The translations under genes were made by a program, and so were the position numbers. A stretch of DNA of 64,000 nucleotides from Porticoccus sp950063125 (GTDB lineage Bacteria > Pseudomonadota > Gammaproteobacteria > Pseudomonadales > Porticoccaceae): the NCBI RefSeq assembly GCF_963973895.1, contig NZ_CAXBBF010000002.1; one strand, given 5' to 3'. Below are positions 18,883 through 28,644 of this stretch, one piece after another. The stretch's first letter is position 1; each line of letters starts with the position of its first letter. Under the pieces are notes generated by a model. The model made no database searches. It worked only from the letters and a program-made list of their open reading frames with translations, and had not been told where the DNA came from.

Positions 18883-20529
18883 TCAATGGAGTCCGTCCCG
18901 CTCGATGTAATCCATCGCGTCGCGCAACACAGCAAACCTGTGCCGTTCATCGAGAAACTGCAGCGCACCCAGTCTTTTCAGGTCGGCGTTGGTTTGTTCG
19001 GAAATACCTACCAGCAACACATAGCGCTGGTGATGCTGTTCGTTGCGAATCAGCTCATCGAGAATCATTGCGGTCGAAGTGCCCACCAGCTGGGCACCAG
19101 TCAGATCCACAATAATAATTTCGTGAGAAACATGGCCCGCGAGGCGGCGGCGCAGTCCCCGCCCCACCCCAAAACTGAGCGGACCGGCGAGACTGAGCAG
19201 AGCAACCCGGCCCTGTTGAGACGCCAGCCATTCGTCGACAGGATCCGGATCAGGCCCTGTCACCTCACCGCTTTTAAAATGGACATTATCCAACTGAATA
19301 GTCGTCAGACGCTCGACGGTAATCATGTTGGATAAAAATACCCCCACCAGCACTGCGGTAATCAAATCGACAAAAACCGTCAGGAACAGCACCAGCACCA
19401 TCAGTGCCGCAGTATCCAGAGGCAGCTTGCCAAGCCGCCGCAGGTAGGGCCAATCGATGATATCGATACCCACCTTGATCAGAATGCCCGCCAGCACCGC
19501 CAGGGGTATATAACCCGCGTACTGACCCGCGCCAAGCATCACCGCCAGCAACACCAGCGAGTGAATAATGCCCGAATAGCCAGTCTTGCCGCCCGTTCGT
19601 ATATTGACCACTGTGCGCATGGTGGCACCGGCACCGGGCAACCCGCCGAAAAAACCGGCCACCGTATTGCCAATACCCTGCCCGATCAATTCACGATCGG
19701 AGTCGTGCTGCTGTTTGGTAAGGTTGTCCGCCACCAGTGACGTGAGTAAAGAATCGATGGAACCCAGTACAGCCAGCAATACTGCGGCATACAAAAGATC
19801 GTCCAACATATCCAACGAGAACATTGGCCATTGCAGCGACGGAAATGCCGAGGGAATTGCACCGATTGTCGCCACGGCCCCCTCGGGAAGCCAAAGCACA
19901 CAAAGCGTTCCGAGTAACAGCACCAGCAGAGGCGATGGCAGCCAGACATTCCAGCGATGGGGCCATAAACAGACACCCGCGATCGCCAGCAAACCCAATG
20001 TCAGGTCATGCCAGCTGATCGCTGTTAGCCATTCGGGAAAGTAGTCCAGCGTTGCCAGCAGTGAAGGGGTGCCCGTGTGCCCAAGTATGGGACCCAGTTG
20101 CAGCACGATGATGATGACGCCTATCCCGGTCATAAAACCTGAAATAACCGAATAGGGAACCAGAATGAAATACTTGCCCAACTTCAGCAAACCAAAGCCG
20201 ATCTGGAGAATGCCGGCAAGAATCACAGCGCTGAAGCCCATCAACAAGCCGGCTTCCGGGTGTTTAGCCTGAATAGAGGTAAACACACCGGCCATTACCA
20301 CCGTCATGGGGCCGGTTGGGCCGGATACCTGGGCGGGCGTACCACCAAACAGCGCCGCAAAAAAACCGACAAAAATGGCGCCGTAAACACCCGCAGCGGG
20401 ACCCGCGCCCGATGCCACCCCAAAAGCCAACGCCAGCGGCAAGGCAACCACAGCGGTGGTTAGCCCACCGGCAAAGTCCCTGGGTAAGTGACGAGTGGAA
20501 AGAGAATTGAAAAACGTAATCCCACGCAT
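18883..20529 (-). CDS. SulP-family anion transporter with STAS domain
   Basis: 548 residues. About 12 hydrophobic helices span residues 15-400, starting with the SulP motif LPRDFAGGLTTAVVALPLALAFG. A cytoplasmic STAS domain (from about 430, with IIIVDLTGAQLVGTSTAMIL) follows. SulP members carry sulfate, bicarbonate or other anions, usually with Na+ or H+. The SGPTGPMTVVMAGV segment resembles the bicarbonate/sulfate branch, but the substrate cannot be told from sequence. The gene is convergent with the CigR-like gene and has no clear operon partner. Confidence 0.88.
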   Translation of the reverse strand: MRGITFFNSLSTRHLPRDFAGGLTTAVVALPLALAFGVASGAGPAAGVYGAIFVGFFAALFGGTPAQVSGPTGPMTVVMAGVFTSIQAKHPEAGLLMGFSAVILAGILQIGFGLLKLGKYFILVPYSVISGFMTGIGVIIIVLQLGPILGHTGTPSLLATLDYFPEWLTAISWHDLTLGLLAIAGVCLWPHRWNVWLPSPLLVLLLGTLCVLWLPEGAVATIGAIPSAFPSLQWPMFSLDMLDDLLYAAVLLAVLGSIDSLLTSLVADNLTKQQHDSDRELIGQGIGNTVAGFFGGLPGAGATMRTVVNIRTGGKTGYSGIIHSLVLLAVMLGAGQYAGYIPLAVLAGILIKVGIDIIDWPYLRRLGKLPLDTAALMVLVLFLTVFVDLITAVLVGVFLSNMITVERLTTIQLDNVHFKSGEVTGPDPDPVDEWLASQQGRVALLSLAGPLSFGVGRGLRRRLAGHVSHEIIIVDLTGAQLVGTSTAMILDELIRNEQHHQRYVLLVGISEQTNADLKRLGALQFLDERHRFAVLRDAMDYIERDGLH

Positions 20530-20613
20530 GACAGTCTCTAATCGGTGTCTGAAATGACAACATACTCCAGAGATGCCGCCACTGACAGCAGTGGCCAGGG
20601 TTTGTCGCCCGGT

Positions 20614-20856
20614 CTAGGGACCTGAAATCAGGCGCCGCACCTGACCGGCAGTAAAGGGCCAGCCTTTTTCACGCCCATCCGGAGTAACAATTACCGGGAT
20701 GCGAATACCGTATTTCGCCGTCAGCACCTCATCTTCACTGATATTGACCTCATGCAGACGCCAACCCTTCTCCTGGAGAACCGGATAGAGCAGCGCCTTG
20801 GCCTGATCACAGAGAGGACAGTGGGTACCGAGGTATAGCGTCAGGATGTCGCTCAT
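20614..20856 (-). CDS. Glutaredoxin-like (DUF836/YbbN-type) small redox protein
   Basis: 80 residues with a thioredoxin-fold layout and the motif GTHCPLCDQAK: a CPLC active site near the N terminus. VNISEDEVLTAKYGIRIPVIV contains the cis-Pro (IPV). This is the glutaredoxin-like DUF836 type. The start codon overlaps the rlmKL stop by 3 bases (ATGA), so it is translated from the rlmKL message; an alternative start 8 codons upstream lies wholly within rlmKL. Its partner protein is unknown. Confidence 0.78.
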   Translation of the reverse strand: MSDILTLYLGTHCPLCDQAKALLYPVLQEKGWRLHEVNISEDEVLTAKYGIRIPVIVTPDGREKGWPFTAGQVRRLISGP

Positions 20857-23012
20857 TGTGGATGCCTGATCAACCAGCAATTGTGAAGTTTCTGATCGCG
20901 CTGAAAATCCGGATCGAAGGTTTGCTCGGTGATCGACTCCACCTGCCAGTTCTGCAGCACCGCCTGATCCATGGAAAATTTACGGAAGTTATTGGAAAAC
21001 ACCAGTGTACCGCCTGGCGCCAGCACAGCCATAGCATGCCCAATCAGCGTCCCATGGTCTCGCTGAATATCCAGTACCTGTTCCATTTTCTTGGAGTTGG
21101 AAAAGGTCGGCGGATCGAGAAACACAAGATCAAAAGCACCCTGCTCTCTCTCCAGCCACTCCAGACAATCTGCCCGCAGCAACTGATGTTGCTTCAGGTC
21201 CAGTCCGTTCAGGGCGAAATTGCGTCCGGCCCATTCCAGATAGCTGTTTGACATGTCGATGCTGAGACTGCTTGTCGCCCCGCCAAGCGCCGCATGAACA
21301 CTGGCGGCTGCGGTGTAGCAAAACAGATTGAGCACCCGTTTGCCCCTGGCCATGGCACCGATCATCCGGCGCACCGGTCGGTGATCGAGAAACAGGCCGG
21401 TATCGAGATAATCTGACAGATTCACCTCAAAGCGGGCAGCACCCTCTGTGACTACCTGCACCGCATTATGACTGGAGCCGCTGGGCTGGCGCTGGTACTG
21501 GTTATCACCCTTCTGGCGGCGGCGCTCTTTAAAAAACAATTTACCGCGGCTTTCCGGATAAAGCGATAGCAGCGCCTGACGGATCTCAGTGAGGTGGCGG
21601 TTGGCGCTCGCCTCATCGACAGTGATGGGCGGGGCGTACTCCTGCACATGGATGGCATCCTGATAGACATCGATAGCCACGGCATACTCCGGCATATCCG
21701 CATCGTACAGACGGTAACAGCTCACCCCTGAAGCCTTCAGCCAGCCCGCCAGTTTTCGGGCATTTTTCTTCAGCCGGTTGGCAAACATCTGCGCGCCTTC
21801 ACCAAGCGCCGCTGCAGACTCATCGGAGCGCGGCTGCGGGTTCCGGTCATCAGCCTCCCGAAGCTGAAAGAGCAATAGCTGACTGGGAATCGTGCCGTTA
21901 AAAAACTGGTACTTCTTATCGGCACGCAAACGCAGTTCACCGGCCAGCTCCGCATTGCCGGTAATTACCGCCATACGCCAGCCAGGGCACTCCCTTTTAG
22001 CCACTTCACCCAATGTCTGGTAGAGCGGTTTTAATTCTTCCATCTCGCCCCAGCGTTCACCGTAAGGGGGATTGCAAATAATCAGTCCATCTCCCGTTTC
22101 ACGGTGTGTGGGCTTTTTGAACGCCTCGATGGGTTTCGCCATGACCCGCACCCACTTTTCCAATCCCGCACAGGCAATATTTTCCTGGGCTGCACTTACG
22201 GCCCGGGTATCTTTGTCATAACCACGGATTTCAGGTATCTCGCGGGACAGGCCTGCCTCGCAGCGGGCCAGCGCCTCCTGCCGGATGTCTTGCCACAATG
22301 TGGCATCGTGCTTCGCCCAGCCGTGGAAACCAAATCGTTCCCGAATCAGCCCGGGGGCCATATCGGCGACCATCATTGCACCTTCTATCAAAAACGTGCC
22401 ACTGCCGCACAGGGGATCAATCAACGCGCCACCCCGTGCCGCGATCTCCGGCCAACCCGCCCGCAACAACAGGGCTGCGGCCAGATTTTCCTTCAGCGGT
22501 GCCGGCACCATGGCCACACGGTAGCCCCGCTTGTGGAGGCTGCCACCGGACATGTCGAGGCTGACGGTGACAGCATCCTTCGCCAACCGCACATTGATCC
22601 GCAGATCCGGGTTTTGCAGATCCACATCCGGCCGTTCACCGAAACAATCCTGGAGCTGGTCGACGATCGCATCCTTGACCTGCTGGGCACCAAATTTGGT
22701 GTGCCTGATGGCATCGTTGGTACCAATAAAGTCAACCGCGATGGATTGCCGGGGAGTCAGGTGTGTTTCCCAGGGAATCGATCTGACGCCGCGATACAGA
22801 TCATCGGCACTGCTGACCTCGAACTTCTCCAGGGGCAGGAGCACCCGATTGGCCAGACGTGACCATAAACAGGCCCGATAGGCGAAAGCCAGCGTGCCCT
22901 CCACATAAACACCCGCCACTGTCTCCCGGGTTTTTCCCGCACCCAGCGAGGTCAGTTCACTGGCTAACAGGGATTCAAGTCCTTTCGGACAACTGGCAAA
23001 CCACATACCCAT
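20853..23012 (-). CDS. rlmL: Bifunctional 23S rRNA methyltransferase RlmKL
   Basis: 719-residue fusion. The N-terminal THUMP domain plus Rossmann methyltransferase (PLCGSGTFLIEGA and the NPPYGERWGE catalytic motif) makes m2G2445. The C-terminal RlmK half (NLFCYTAAASVHAALGGA, then DLVFLDPPTFSNSKKM) makes m7G2069. The length matches the fused gammaproteobacterial enzyme (about 700). A second in-frame ATG lies two codons in. It is divergent from rmf, another ribosome-related gene, across a 220-base gap, the same pairing as in Pseudomonas. Confidence 0.95.
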   Translation of the reverse strand: MGMWFASCPKGLESLLASELTSLGAGKTRETVAGVYVEGTLAFAYRACLWSRLANRVLLPLEKFEVSSADDLYRGVRSIPWETHLTPRQSIAVDFIGTNDAIRHTKFGAQQVKDAIVDQLQDCFGERPDVDLQNPDLRINVRLAKDAVTVSLDMSGGSLHKRGYRVAMVPAPLKENLAAALLLRAGWPEIAARGGALIDPLCGSGTFLIEGAMMVADMAPGLIRERFGFHGWAKHDATLWQDIRQEALARCEAGLSREIPEIRGYDKDTRAVSAAQENIACAGLEKWVRVMAKPIEAFKKPTHRETGDGLIICNPPYGERWGEMEELKPLYQTLGEVAKRECPGWRMAVITGNAELAGELRLRADKKYQFFNGTIPSQLLLFQLREADDRNPQPRSDESAAALGEGAQMFANRLKKNARKLAGWLKASGVSCYRLYDADMPEYAVAIDVYQDAIHVQEYAPPITVDEASANRHLTEIRQALLSLYPESRGKLFFKERRRQKGDNQYQRQPSGSSHNAVQVVTEGAARFEVNLSDYLDTGLFLDHRPVRRMIGAMARGKRVLNLFCYTAAASVHAALGGATSSLSIDMSNSYLEWAGRNFALNGLDLKQHQLLRADCLEWLEREQGAFDLVFLDPPTFSNSKKMEQVLDIQRDHGTLIGHAMAVLAPGGTLVFSNNFRKFSMDQAVLQNWQVESITEQTFDPDFQRDQKLHNCWLIRHPQ

Positions 23013-23233
23013 AAAAAACCTTCCAACCCACGAATCAAGCCGTCATATCAGGAGAGCAATGGAAACACAAAATCGATTGATTACATAAGGGAATTAAAAA
23101 CCACTACTTATAGACAAATAAAATCTTCGACAGCGCTGACAACATTTGATGTGATGGAAGGGCTAGACCATAAAAACCAGTAAACCACTTTGAATCATAG
23201 AAAGTGGCCCTAGAAATCAGGAGTTCATGTCAT

Positions 23234-23440
23234 ATGAAAAGACAAAAACGAGATTCCTCCCACCGCGCTTTCATCAAAGGTTACCAGGCAGGCTACCATG
23301 GCCGAAACAAGACACTATGCCCTCACGCAGAAGAAACCACGCTTGCTCAGGACTGGTGCAACGGTTGGCGGGAAGGTCGTGAAGATAACTGGAACGGCTA
23401 CAAGGAACAGGCCATTCAGCAGAAAGTCAGCAACCTGTAA
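23234..23440 (+). CDS. rmf: Ribosome modulation factor
   Basis: 68 residues, beginning MKRQKRDSSHRAFIKGYQAG and containing WREGREDNW. Both blocks are hallmarks of RMF, which pairs 70S ribosomes into inactive 100S dimers in stationary phase. A longer frame starts at 23204, but the chosen ATG matches the conserved N terminus; AGGAG lies 11 bases upstream. Transcription is presumably induced by growth arrest, though no element proving this can be seen. Confidence 0.93.
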   Translation: MKRQKRDSSHRAFIKGYQAGYHGRNKTLCPHAEETTLAQDWCNGWREGREDNWNGYKEQAIQQKVSNL

Positions 23441-23499
23441 ATTTCTACCCATTTTCCCTAACGGGGCACTGTCCCCCTGAAATGTCCTGACCGGACTCA

Positions 23500-23539
23500 G
23501 GAAGCGGATTGCGGAGGCGAACAACCTCCCGCCGCTTCC
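23500..23539. other. Long GC-rich hairpin between rmf and gdhB
   Basis: GGAAGCGG (23500-23507) pairs with CCGCTTCC (23532-23539). An inner arm GCGGAGG (23511-23517) pairs imperfectly with CCTCCCGC. It sits between two convergent genes and could slow or end transcription from either side, but no T-tract follows on either strand. Confidence 0.45.
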
Positions 23540-23577
23540 AACCAGTACCGGCCGGCTTCCATATCCCCAAGCAGCAT

Positions 23578-26500
23578 TCATATCGCGCAAAAAGGCACTG
23601 TATCACGGTGATTGATGGTGGCCTGAACAAGATCCAATAACTCTCGCAGGGCCACTGAGAACATGGCAAAATCCCGACCTGGAGTAGTATGCAGCTCCTG
23701 CATCATATCCATCCAGCGGGCAATCAGGTGCGGGTGTGTCGCTTTCCAGGCCTGGATCGCCCCATCGATATCCCTGACGCCATCAACCCCTACCAGCAAC
23801 GCACCACACAACGCGCGGCGCTGTCCTTCGAGATCATCCACATAAGACTCACGGGCAAAATCCTGCCAGCGATTGTCCGGTTCGAGGTGAATAATCTGTT
23901 CGCCAAACCAATCGAGATCCAGTTCTGTACCCAGTTTAAAATAGAGCTCCAATACCAAGCCAACAGGTTTCCTTTCGGTGGCTGCCAGGTCAGCAATACC
24001 AAAGCCGAAAAACAGAAAATTGGCACTGGCCACCAGCATCCCCACGTCCTCCTGTACCCCGAGTTCGATCAGGCGCTGCACCTCTTCCTGCCAGTCATTG
24101 GCTTCTTCCCGATGAAACAGCGTCGGCAACAGGAGTTGCAACTCCACCAGTTTCGGCCTGAGTGTCTGCACCTCCTGTTGTGGATTGAGGCCGGAACGCC
24201 GATTTCGCAAAACCCACCGCGAGGCACGGCGCCCCATACGCATCAAGGCATGGAACAGCTCGAACTGCACTTCTGCCGGAACCAGGTAATCCAGGGATTC
24301 AACCCGTCTCCAGAAATGGTCGATGCGCAACAGGTCCCTGGCAACAGCAAATGCCCGCATCACATCACTGACACTGGCACCAGTAGAGGCAATCTGCCGC
24401 TGAAAATAGGGGACCCCCATCAGGTTGACCATCTCGTTGACCAGCTGGTTGGCAATAATTTCACGCTTCAGACTGTGCTGTAACAGTCTGTCGGGATAAT
24501 TCTGCGAGAGGCTCCTGGGGAATGCCCCGGCAATCATTTTTGTCAGATAAGGGTCTTCTGGGGCGTCGGATTTAAGCACCTTATCCTTGATCAGGATTTT
24601 GGCATAGGACACCAGAATCGCCAGCTCGGGATGCGTCAGGCCAAGCTGGCGTTTCTCACGGTCCTTGAGCGTCTCGTCATCGGGCAAATATTCCAGTGAC
24701 CGGTTGATCAGGCCACTGGCTTCCCAGTCCACTATCGCCCGCCAATACTCTGAAAAATTGGTTTTACAACGGTAGTGCGCAAGACTGATGGCCAGGGTCT
24801 GGCGATAATTATTGGCCAACACCAGCTCGGACACTTCCTCCGTCATGTCCACCAGCACCTGGTTGCGCTGCTTGGTGGTGAGATCCTCGCTTTGCACCAG
24901 GCCATTCAGCAGAATTTTGATATTGACCTCATGGTCAGAGCAGTCCACACCTCCCGAGTTATCGATAAAATCGGTATTGCAGGCACCCCCCTTGAGCGCA
25001 TATTCAATGCGGCCCCGCTGGGTCATACCGAGATTGCCCCCCTCGCCGAATACACGGCAACGCAACTCGCGGCCATCGATACGAACGGCATCATTGGAGC
25101 GATCACCAACCTCCTGGTGACTTTCCCCCGACGCCTTCACATAACTGCCTATACCACCGTTCCAGATCAAATCAACCGGTGCTTTCAACAGGGCATTGAT
25201 CAGCTCGTTAGGTTTCAATGCCGCCTGGCTGATATCCAGCGACGCCTGAATTTCCGGGGTCAACCTGAGTAACTTTGCGCCGCGGGAAAAAACCCCACCA
25301 CCGGCTGATATCAACGTCTGGTCATAATCTTCCCAGCTTGAACGCGGGAGATGAAACAACCGCTCCCGCTCTGCAAAACTCGCCTCGGGATCGGGGTTGG
25401 GGTCGATAAAGATATGTTGGTGGTTGAACGCTGCCACCAATTTGATATGCCGGGACATCAGCAAACCATTGCCAAACACATCTCCCGCCATGTCACCGAT
25501 ACCAATAACAGAGAAATCCTCTGTCTGGGTATTGAGTCCCAATTCGCGAAAATGGCGTTGTACTGAAACCCAGGCGCCCCTGGCAGTAATACCCATCTTT
25601 TTGTGATCGTAGCCGTGGCTGCCACCGGAGGCAAAGGCATCACCCAGCCAGTGACCGTAGGCCAGCGATAGCTCATTGGCATAGTCAGAAAAAGTAGCTG
25701 TTCCCTTATCTGCAGCAACCACCAAATAGGGGTCATCCTCATCGCGTCTGACCACGCAGGGGGGCGGAACAATGTCATCGCCAACCACGTTATCGGTAAG
25801 ATCGAGGAGTCCTGAGACAAACAAGCGATAACAGGCAATACCCTCCTGCAATAGTGCTTCCCGACCCGGATTGCGCGGTATCTGCTTCGCCACAAAGCCA
25901 CCTTTGGCGCCGGTCGGAACAATCACTGCGTTTTTAACCTGCTGGGCTTTCACCAGACCCAGCACCTCGGTGCGGTAATCCTCTAGCCGGTCAGACCAAC
26001 GCAGTCCACCCCGCGCCACCTTGCCCATTCGCAGGTGAACGCCCTCCATCCGGGGAGAATAGACAAAAATTTCGTAAAGTGGCCGTGGTTCAGGCGCATC
26101 GGCGATTTCTCTGGGGGCGAGTTTCACCGCAATACAGGGCTTTTGTTGATCGTCATCACTGAGCTGGAAGTAATTGGTGCGGTTGGTGGCATTGATCAAT
26201 TGCTGGTAGCTGCTCAACACCTTGTCCTCGTTGAGGTTGCTAACCTGCTCCAGCGCATCGAGAATTTTTTGATTGAGGCGTTCGGCACGACCGTATTCAT
26301 CACTTTGCGGAGTCACCACTTTGGGATCAAACAGACAGCGGAACAGCGCCACCAGATTTCGGGTAATCTCGAGGTTGGCAGCGAGCGTATCCGCAATAAA
26401 ATCCTGACTGAAGTTACTGCCCAGTTGCTTCATGTAGCGGGCATACAGCCGCAACAGGGAAACCATTCGCCAGTCCAGCCGGGCACCGACCACAAGATGG

Positions 26501-28446
26501 TTGAATCGATCATTTTCTGTTTGCTGGGACCAGACGGCTTTGAATGCCTCCTGGAAGGTATTTCTGACCAGTGATACATCCACATCCACGTCCAGCCCGA
26601 AGCGCAACGTAAAATCATGTAGCCAGACCTCGCCGCCCCGCCGTGGCGCAATCTGGTAGGGATGCTCTCCCAACACCCTGAAACCGAGGTTTTCCAGCAT
26701 CGGCACAAGATTTGAGAGTTCTAGCTGGTGATGGCGATGGAACAGTTTGAAACGCATGACATTCTGATCAGCACCCGCCTGCTGATAGAAACCGGTGGCA
26801 ATTTCCTCATCGCTGCCGAGATCGTGAAACAACTGAATATCATGAATGGCCGAACGGTGGTCAAAGTGATCCATATAGCTGGCGGAAAAGGCGTCCCGGT
26901 ACAGGAGTGCCATATCCCTGCCCAGGGATTCACCCCACTGGTCCAGTGCCGCACGCTCGAGCTCATCATTCCAATCGAGGGTCAGCTCAACAATCCGACC
27001 GATCAGTTCATCCCGGTCAACTTCCCGGTAACGACTGGAATTGAGCCTCAGGACAAACTGGGTACGAGCCAGCAGCGACTCGGAGAAACTGGTATTGAAC
27101 TCGCACTCGGTGGCATCAAATTCGTTTTTGAGCATGTGCTCAATCGCAGTGCGAATGGAAGTTCGGTAGATATCTCGCGGCATGTATACCAGACAGTTGA
27201 CGAATTTTTCGAAAGGATCAACCCGGATAAAGAGCCGCACCAGACGCCGTTCACTGATCTGCCAGATACCGACCAATGTCTCGTACAATTCATCGGCAGA
27301 GGAATGAAAGAGCTCGTCCCTCGGATGCACCTCAATCAATTGGGAAATTGCTTTGAAGTCGTGACTGCCCGGACTGAAACCGGTGCGATCCAGCACGTTT
27401 TGAACCCGCTGGCGGATCAATGGAATTTTGAATGGGCTGACGTTATAAACCGCTGAGGTATATAGCCCCATAAACAGGTATTCACCAATGACAACGCCCT
27501 TTTTGTCATAGTGTTTCAACACAATAAAATCCGAGTAGGCCTGTCTATGAACCCTCGAACGCAGTGATGACTTGGTGAACGCCATCGGGGCATCGCCCTT
27601 GTAAAATGCCTGGATACCAGGGCTGAGTTCGCTCAGTGCCTTTTTTTCAATATTGATCTGATGGCGGCGGAAAATACCGAGCTGCCGTTCCGGCAGGTGT
27701 TTCAATGCGGGAGAGCCCCGCTCTTTTAAAAGACGAAACTCGGAGCAACCCTGAAAGATAAAAGCGCCGTCACGCAGCCACTCGAGAAAGGCAGCCAGTT
27801 CATCCGCCTCACATGCCGGTAGATTTGCATGGTTTTCCCTGACACCGGCTATTGCGTGATTGAGTCGTTCGGCCATCGGGAGAAAATCGTCGGTCACCGC
27901 CTCAACATCGCGCAATACGTCCAGTATGTCGTGCTCCAGCGACTGATGTTCCTCACTCGACGTGCGCAGATCCACATCGATATAGATCAGCGCTTCAGCA
28001 CGACTGCCAGGCGTTGACGGGGCAGCAAACAGATCGATCAGAACACCGTTCTGATCGCGAACAACCTGAAAGACCGTACTCTTGATCAACTGAATATTGA
28101 GTCCTGCACGGTTTATCTGGATGCGTACAGAATCCACCAGAAACGGCATGTCCCGCTGCAATATGAACAGTGCAGTGGCATCACTGACCCAGCCATCCTC
28201 CTCCAGGACTGGGTTAAACACGCGAACGGCTGGATGATCAGGCGCCACCCTGCGGGTAAAGTTGTACAGACTGAATACAAAGCCCTGAATATCATCCAGC
28301 TGCTCATGGGCCAGTTCGTGCAAAGGAAACAGTTCGAAGACTTTTCTCGAAAATGGCACTAACTGCTCTGCCAGTTCCGTCGGATATTTTTCGATTATTT
28401 GCGCTTCAAGGGAGGCAAAAAAATCACCTTCAAAAACTCGCTGCAT
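23578..28446 (-). CDS. gdhB: NAD-specific glutamate dehydrogenase (180-kDa type)
   Basis: About 1622 residues, the size of the large GDH class that turns glutamate into 2-oxoglutarate and ammonia during growth on amino acids. The N-terminal third holds ACT-like regulatory domains. The catalytic core has VPTGAKGGFVAKQ (substrate lysine region), GDMAGDVFGNGLL, and the NAD-binding/catalytic stretch AEGGNLGMTQRGRIEYAL followed by GGVDCSDHEVN. The C-terminal helical domain is long. I chose ATG 28446, with GGGG 6 bases upstream; a GTG two codons earlier is possible. It is divergent from the moxR operon. Confidence 0.95.
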   Translation of the reverse strand: MQRVFEGDFFASLEAQIIEKYPTELAEQLVPFSRKVFELFPLHELAHEQLDDIQGFVFSLYNFTRRVAPDHPAVRVFNPVLEEDGWVSDATALFILQRDMPFLVDSVRIQINRAGLNIQLIKSTVFQVVRDQNGVLIDLFAAPSTPGSRAEALIYIDVDLRTSSEEHQSLEHDILDVLRDVEAVTDDFLPMAERLNHAIAGVRENHANLPACEADELAAFLEWLRDGAFIFQGCSEFRLLKERGSPALKHLPERQLGIFRRHQINIEKKALSELSPGIQAFYKGDAPMAFTKSSLRSRVHRQAYSDFIVLKHYDKKGVVIGEYLFMGLYTSAVYNVSPFKIPLIRQRVQNVLDRTGFSPGSHDFKAISQLIEVHPRDELFHSSADELYETLVGIWQISERRLVRLFIRVDPFEKFVNCLVYMPRDIYRTSIRTAIEHMLKNEFDATECEFNTSFSESLLARTQFVLRLNSSRYREVDRDELIGRIVELTLDWNDELERAALDQWGESLGRDMALLYRDAFSASYMDHFDHRSAIHDIQLFHDLGSDEEIATGFYQQAGADQNVMRFKLFHRHHQLELSNLVPMLENLGFRVLGEHPYQIAPRRGGEVWLHDFTLRFGLDVDVDVSLVRNTFQEAFKAVWSQQTENDRFNHLVVGARLDWRMVSLLRLYARYMKQLGSNFSQDFIADTLAANLEITRNLVALFRCLFDPKVVTPQSDEYGRAERLNQKILDALEQVSNLNEDKVLSSYQQLINATNRTNYFQLSDDDQQKPCIAVKLAPREIADAPEPRPLYEIFVYSPRMEGVHLRMGKVARGGLRWSDRLEDYRTEVLGLVKAQQVKNAVIVPTGAKGGFVAKQIPRNPGREALLQEGIACYRLFVSGLLDLTDNVVGDDIVPPPCVVRRDEDDPYLVVAADKGTATFSDYANELSLAYGHWLGDAFASGGSHGYDHKKMGITARGAWVSVQRHFRELGLNTQTEDFSVIGIGDMAGDVFGNGLLMSRHIKLVAAFNHQHIFIDPNPDPEASFAERERLFHLPRSSWEDYDQTLISAGGGVFSRGAKLLRLTPEIQASLDISQAALKPNELINALLKAPVDLIWNGGIGSYVKASGESHQEVGDRSNDAVRIDGRELRCRVFGEGGNLGMTQRGRIEYALKGGACNTDFIDNSGGVDCSDHEVNIKILLNGLVQSEDLTTKQRNQVLVDMTEEVSELVLANNYRQTLAISLAHYRCKTNFSEYWRAIVDWEASGLINRSLEYLPDDETLKDREKRQLGLTHPELAILVSYAKILIKDKVLKSDAPEDPYLTKMIAGAFPRSLSQNYPDRLLQHSLKREIIANQLVNEMVNLMGVPYFQRQIASTGASVSDVMRAFAVARDLLRIDHFWRRVESLDYLVPAEVQFELFHALMRMGRRASRWVLRNRRSGLNPQQEVQTLRPKLVELQLLLPTLFHREEANDWQEEVQRLIELGVQEDVGMLVASANFLFFGFGIADLAATERKPVGLVLELYFKLGTELDLDWFGEQIIHLEPDNRWQDFARESYVDDLEGQRRALCGALLVGVDGVRDIDGAIQAWKATHPHLIARWMDMMQELHTTPGRDFAMFSVALRELLDLVQATINHRDTVPFCAI

Positions 28447-28644
28447 GATCACCCCTTTCCCGTATTTTTATGTGTAAACCCTTACTTGCTGATTCCCTGT
28501 GTGCAGTGCAGCAGAATACGCCGTAACTGAACTTCATCTGCTACCTACAGTCTAGATTAACCTCATATGATTGCCCTGTTTGGGTTAGCGGCCACCAGGC
28601 ATTACAATCTCTGACCACCGTTATAACAAGAAGTAAGCATCAGC

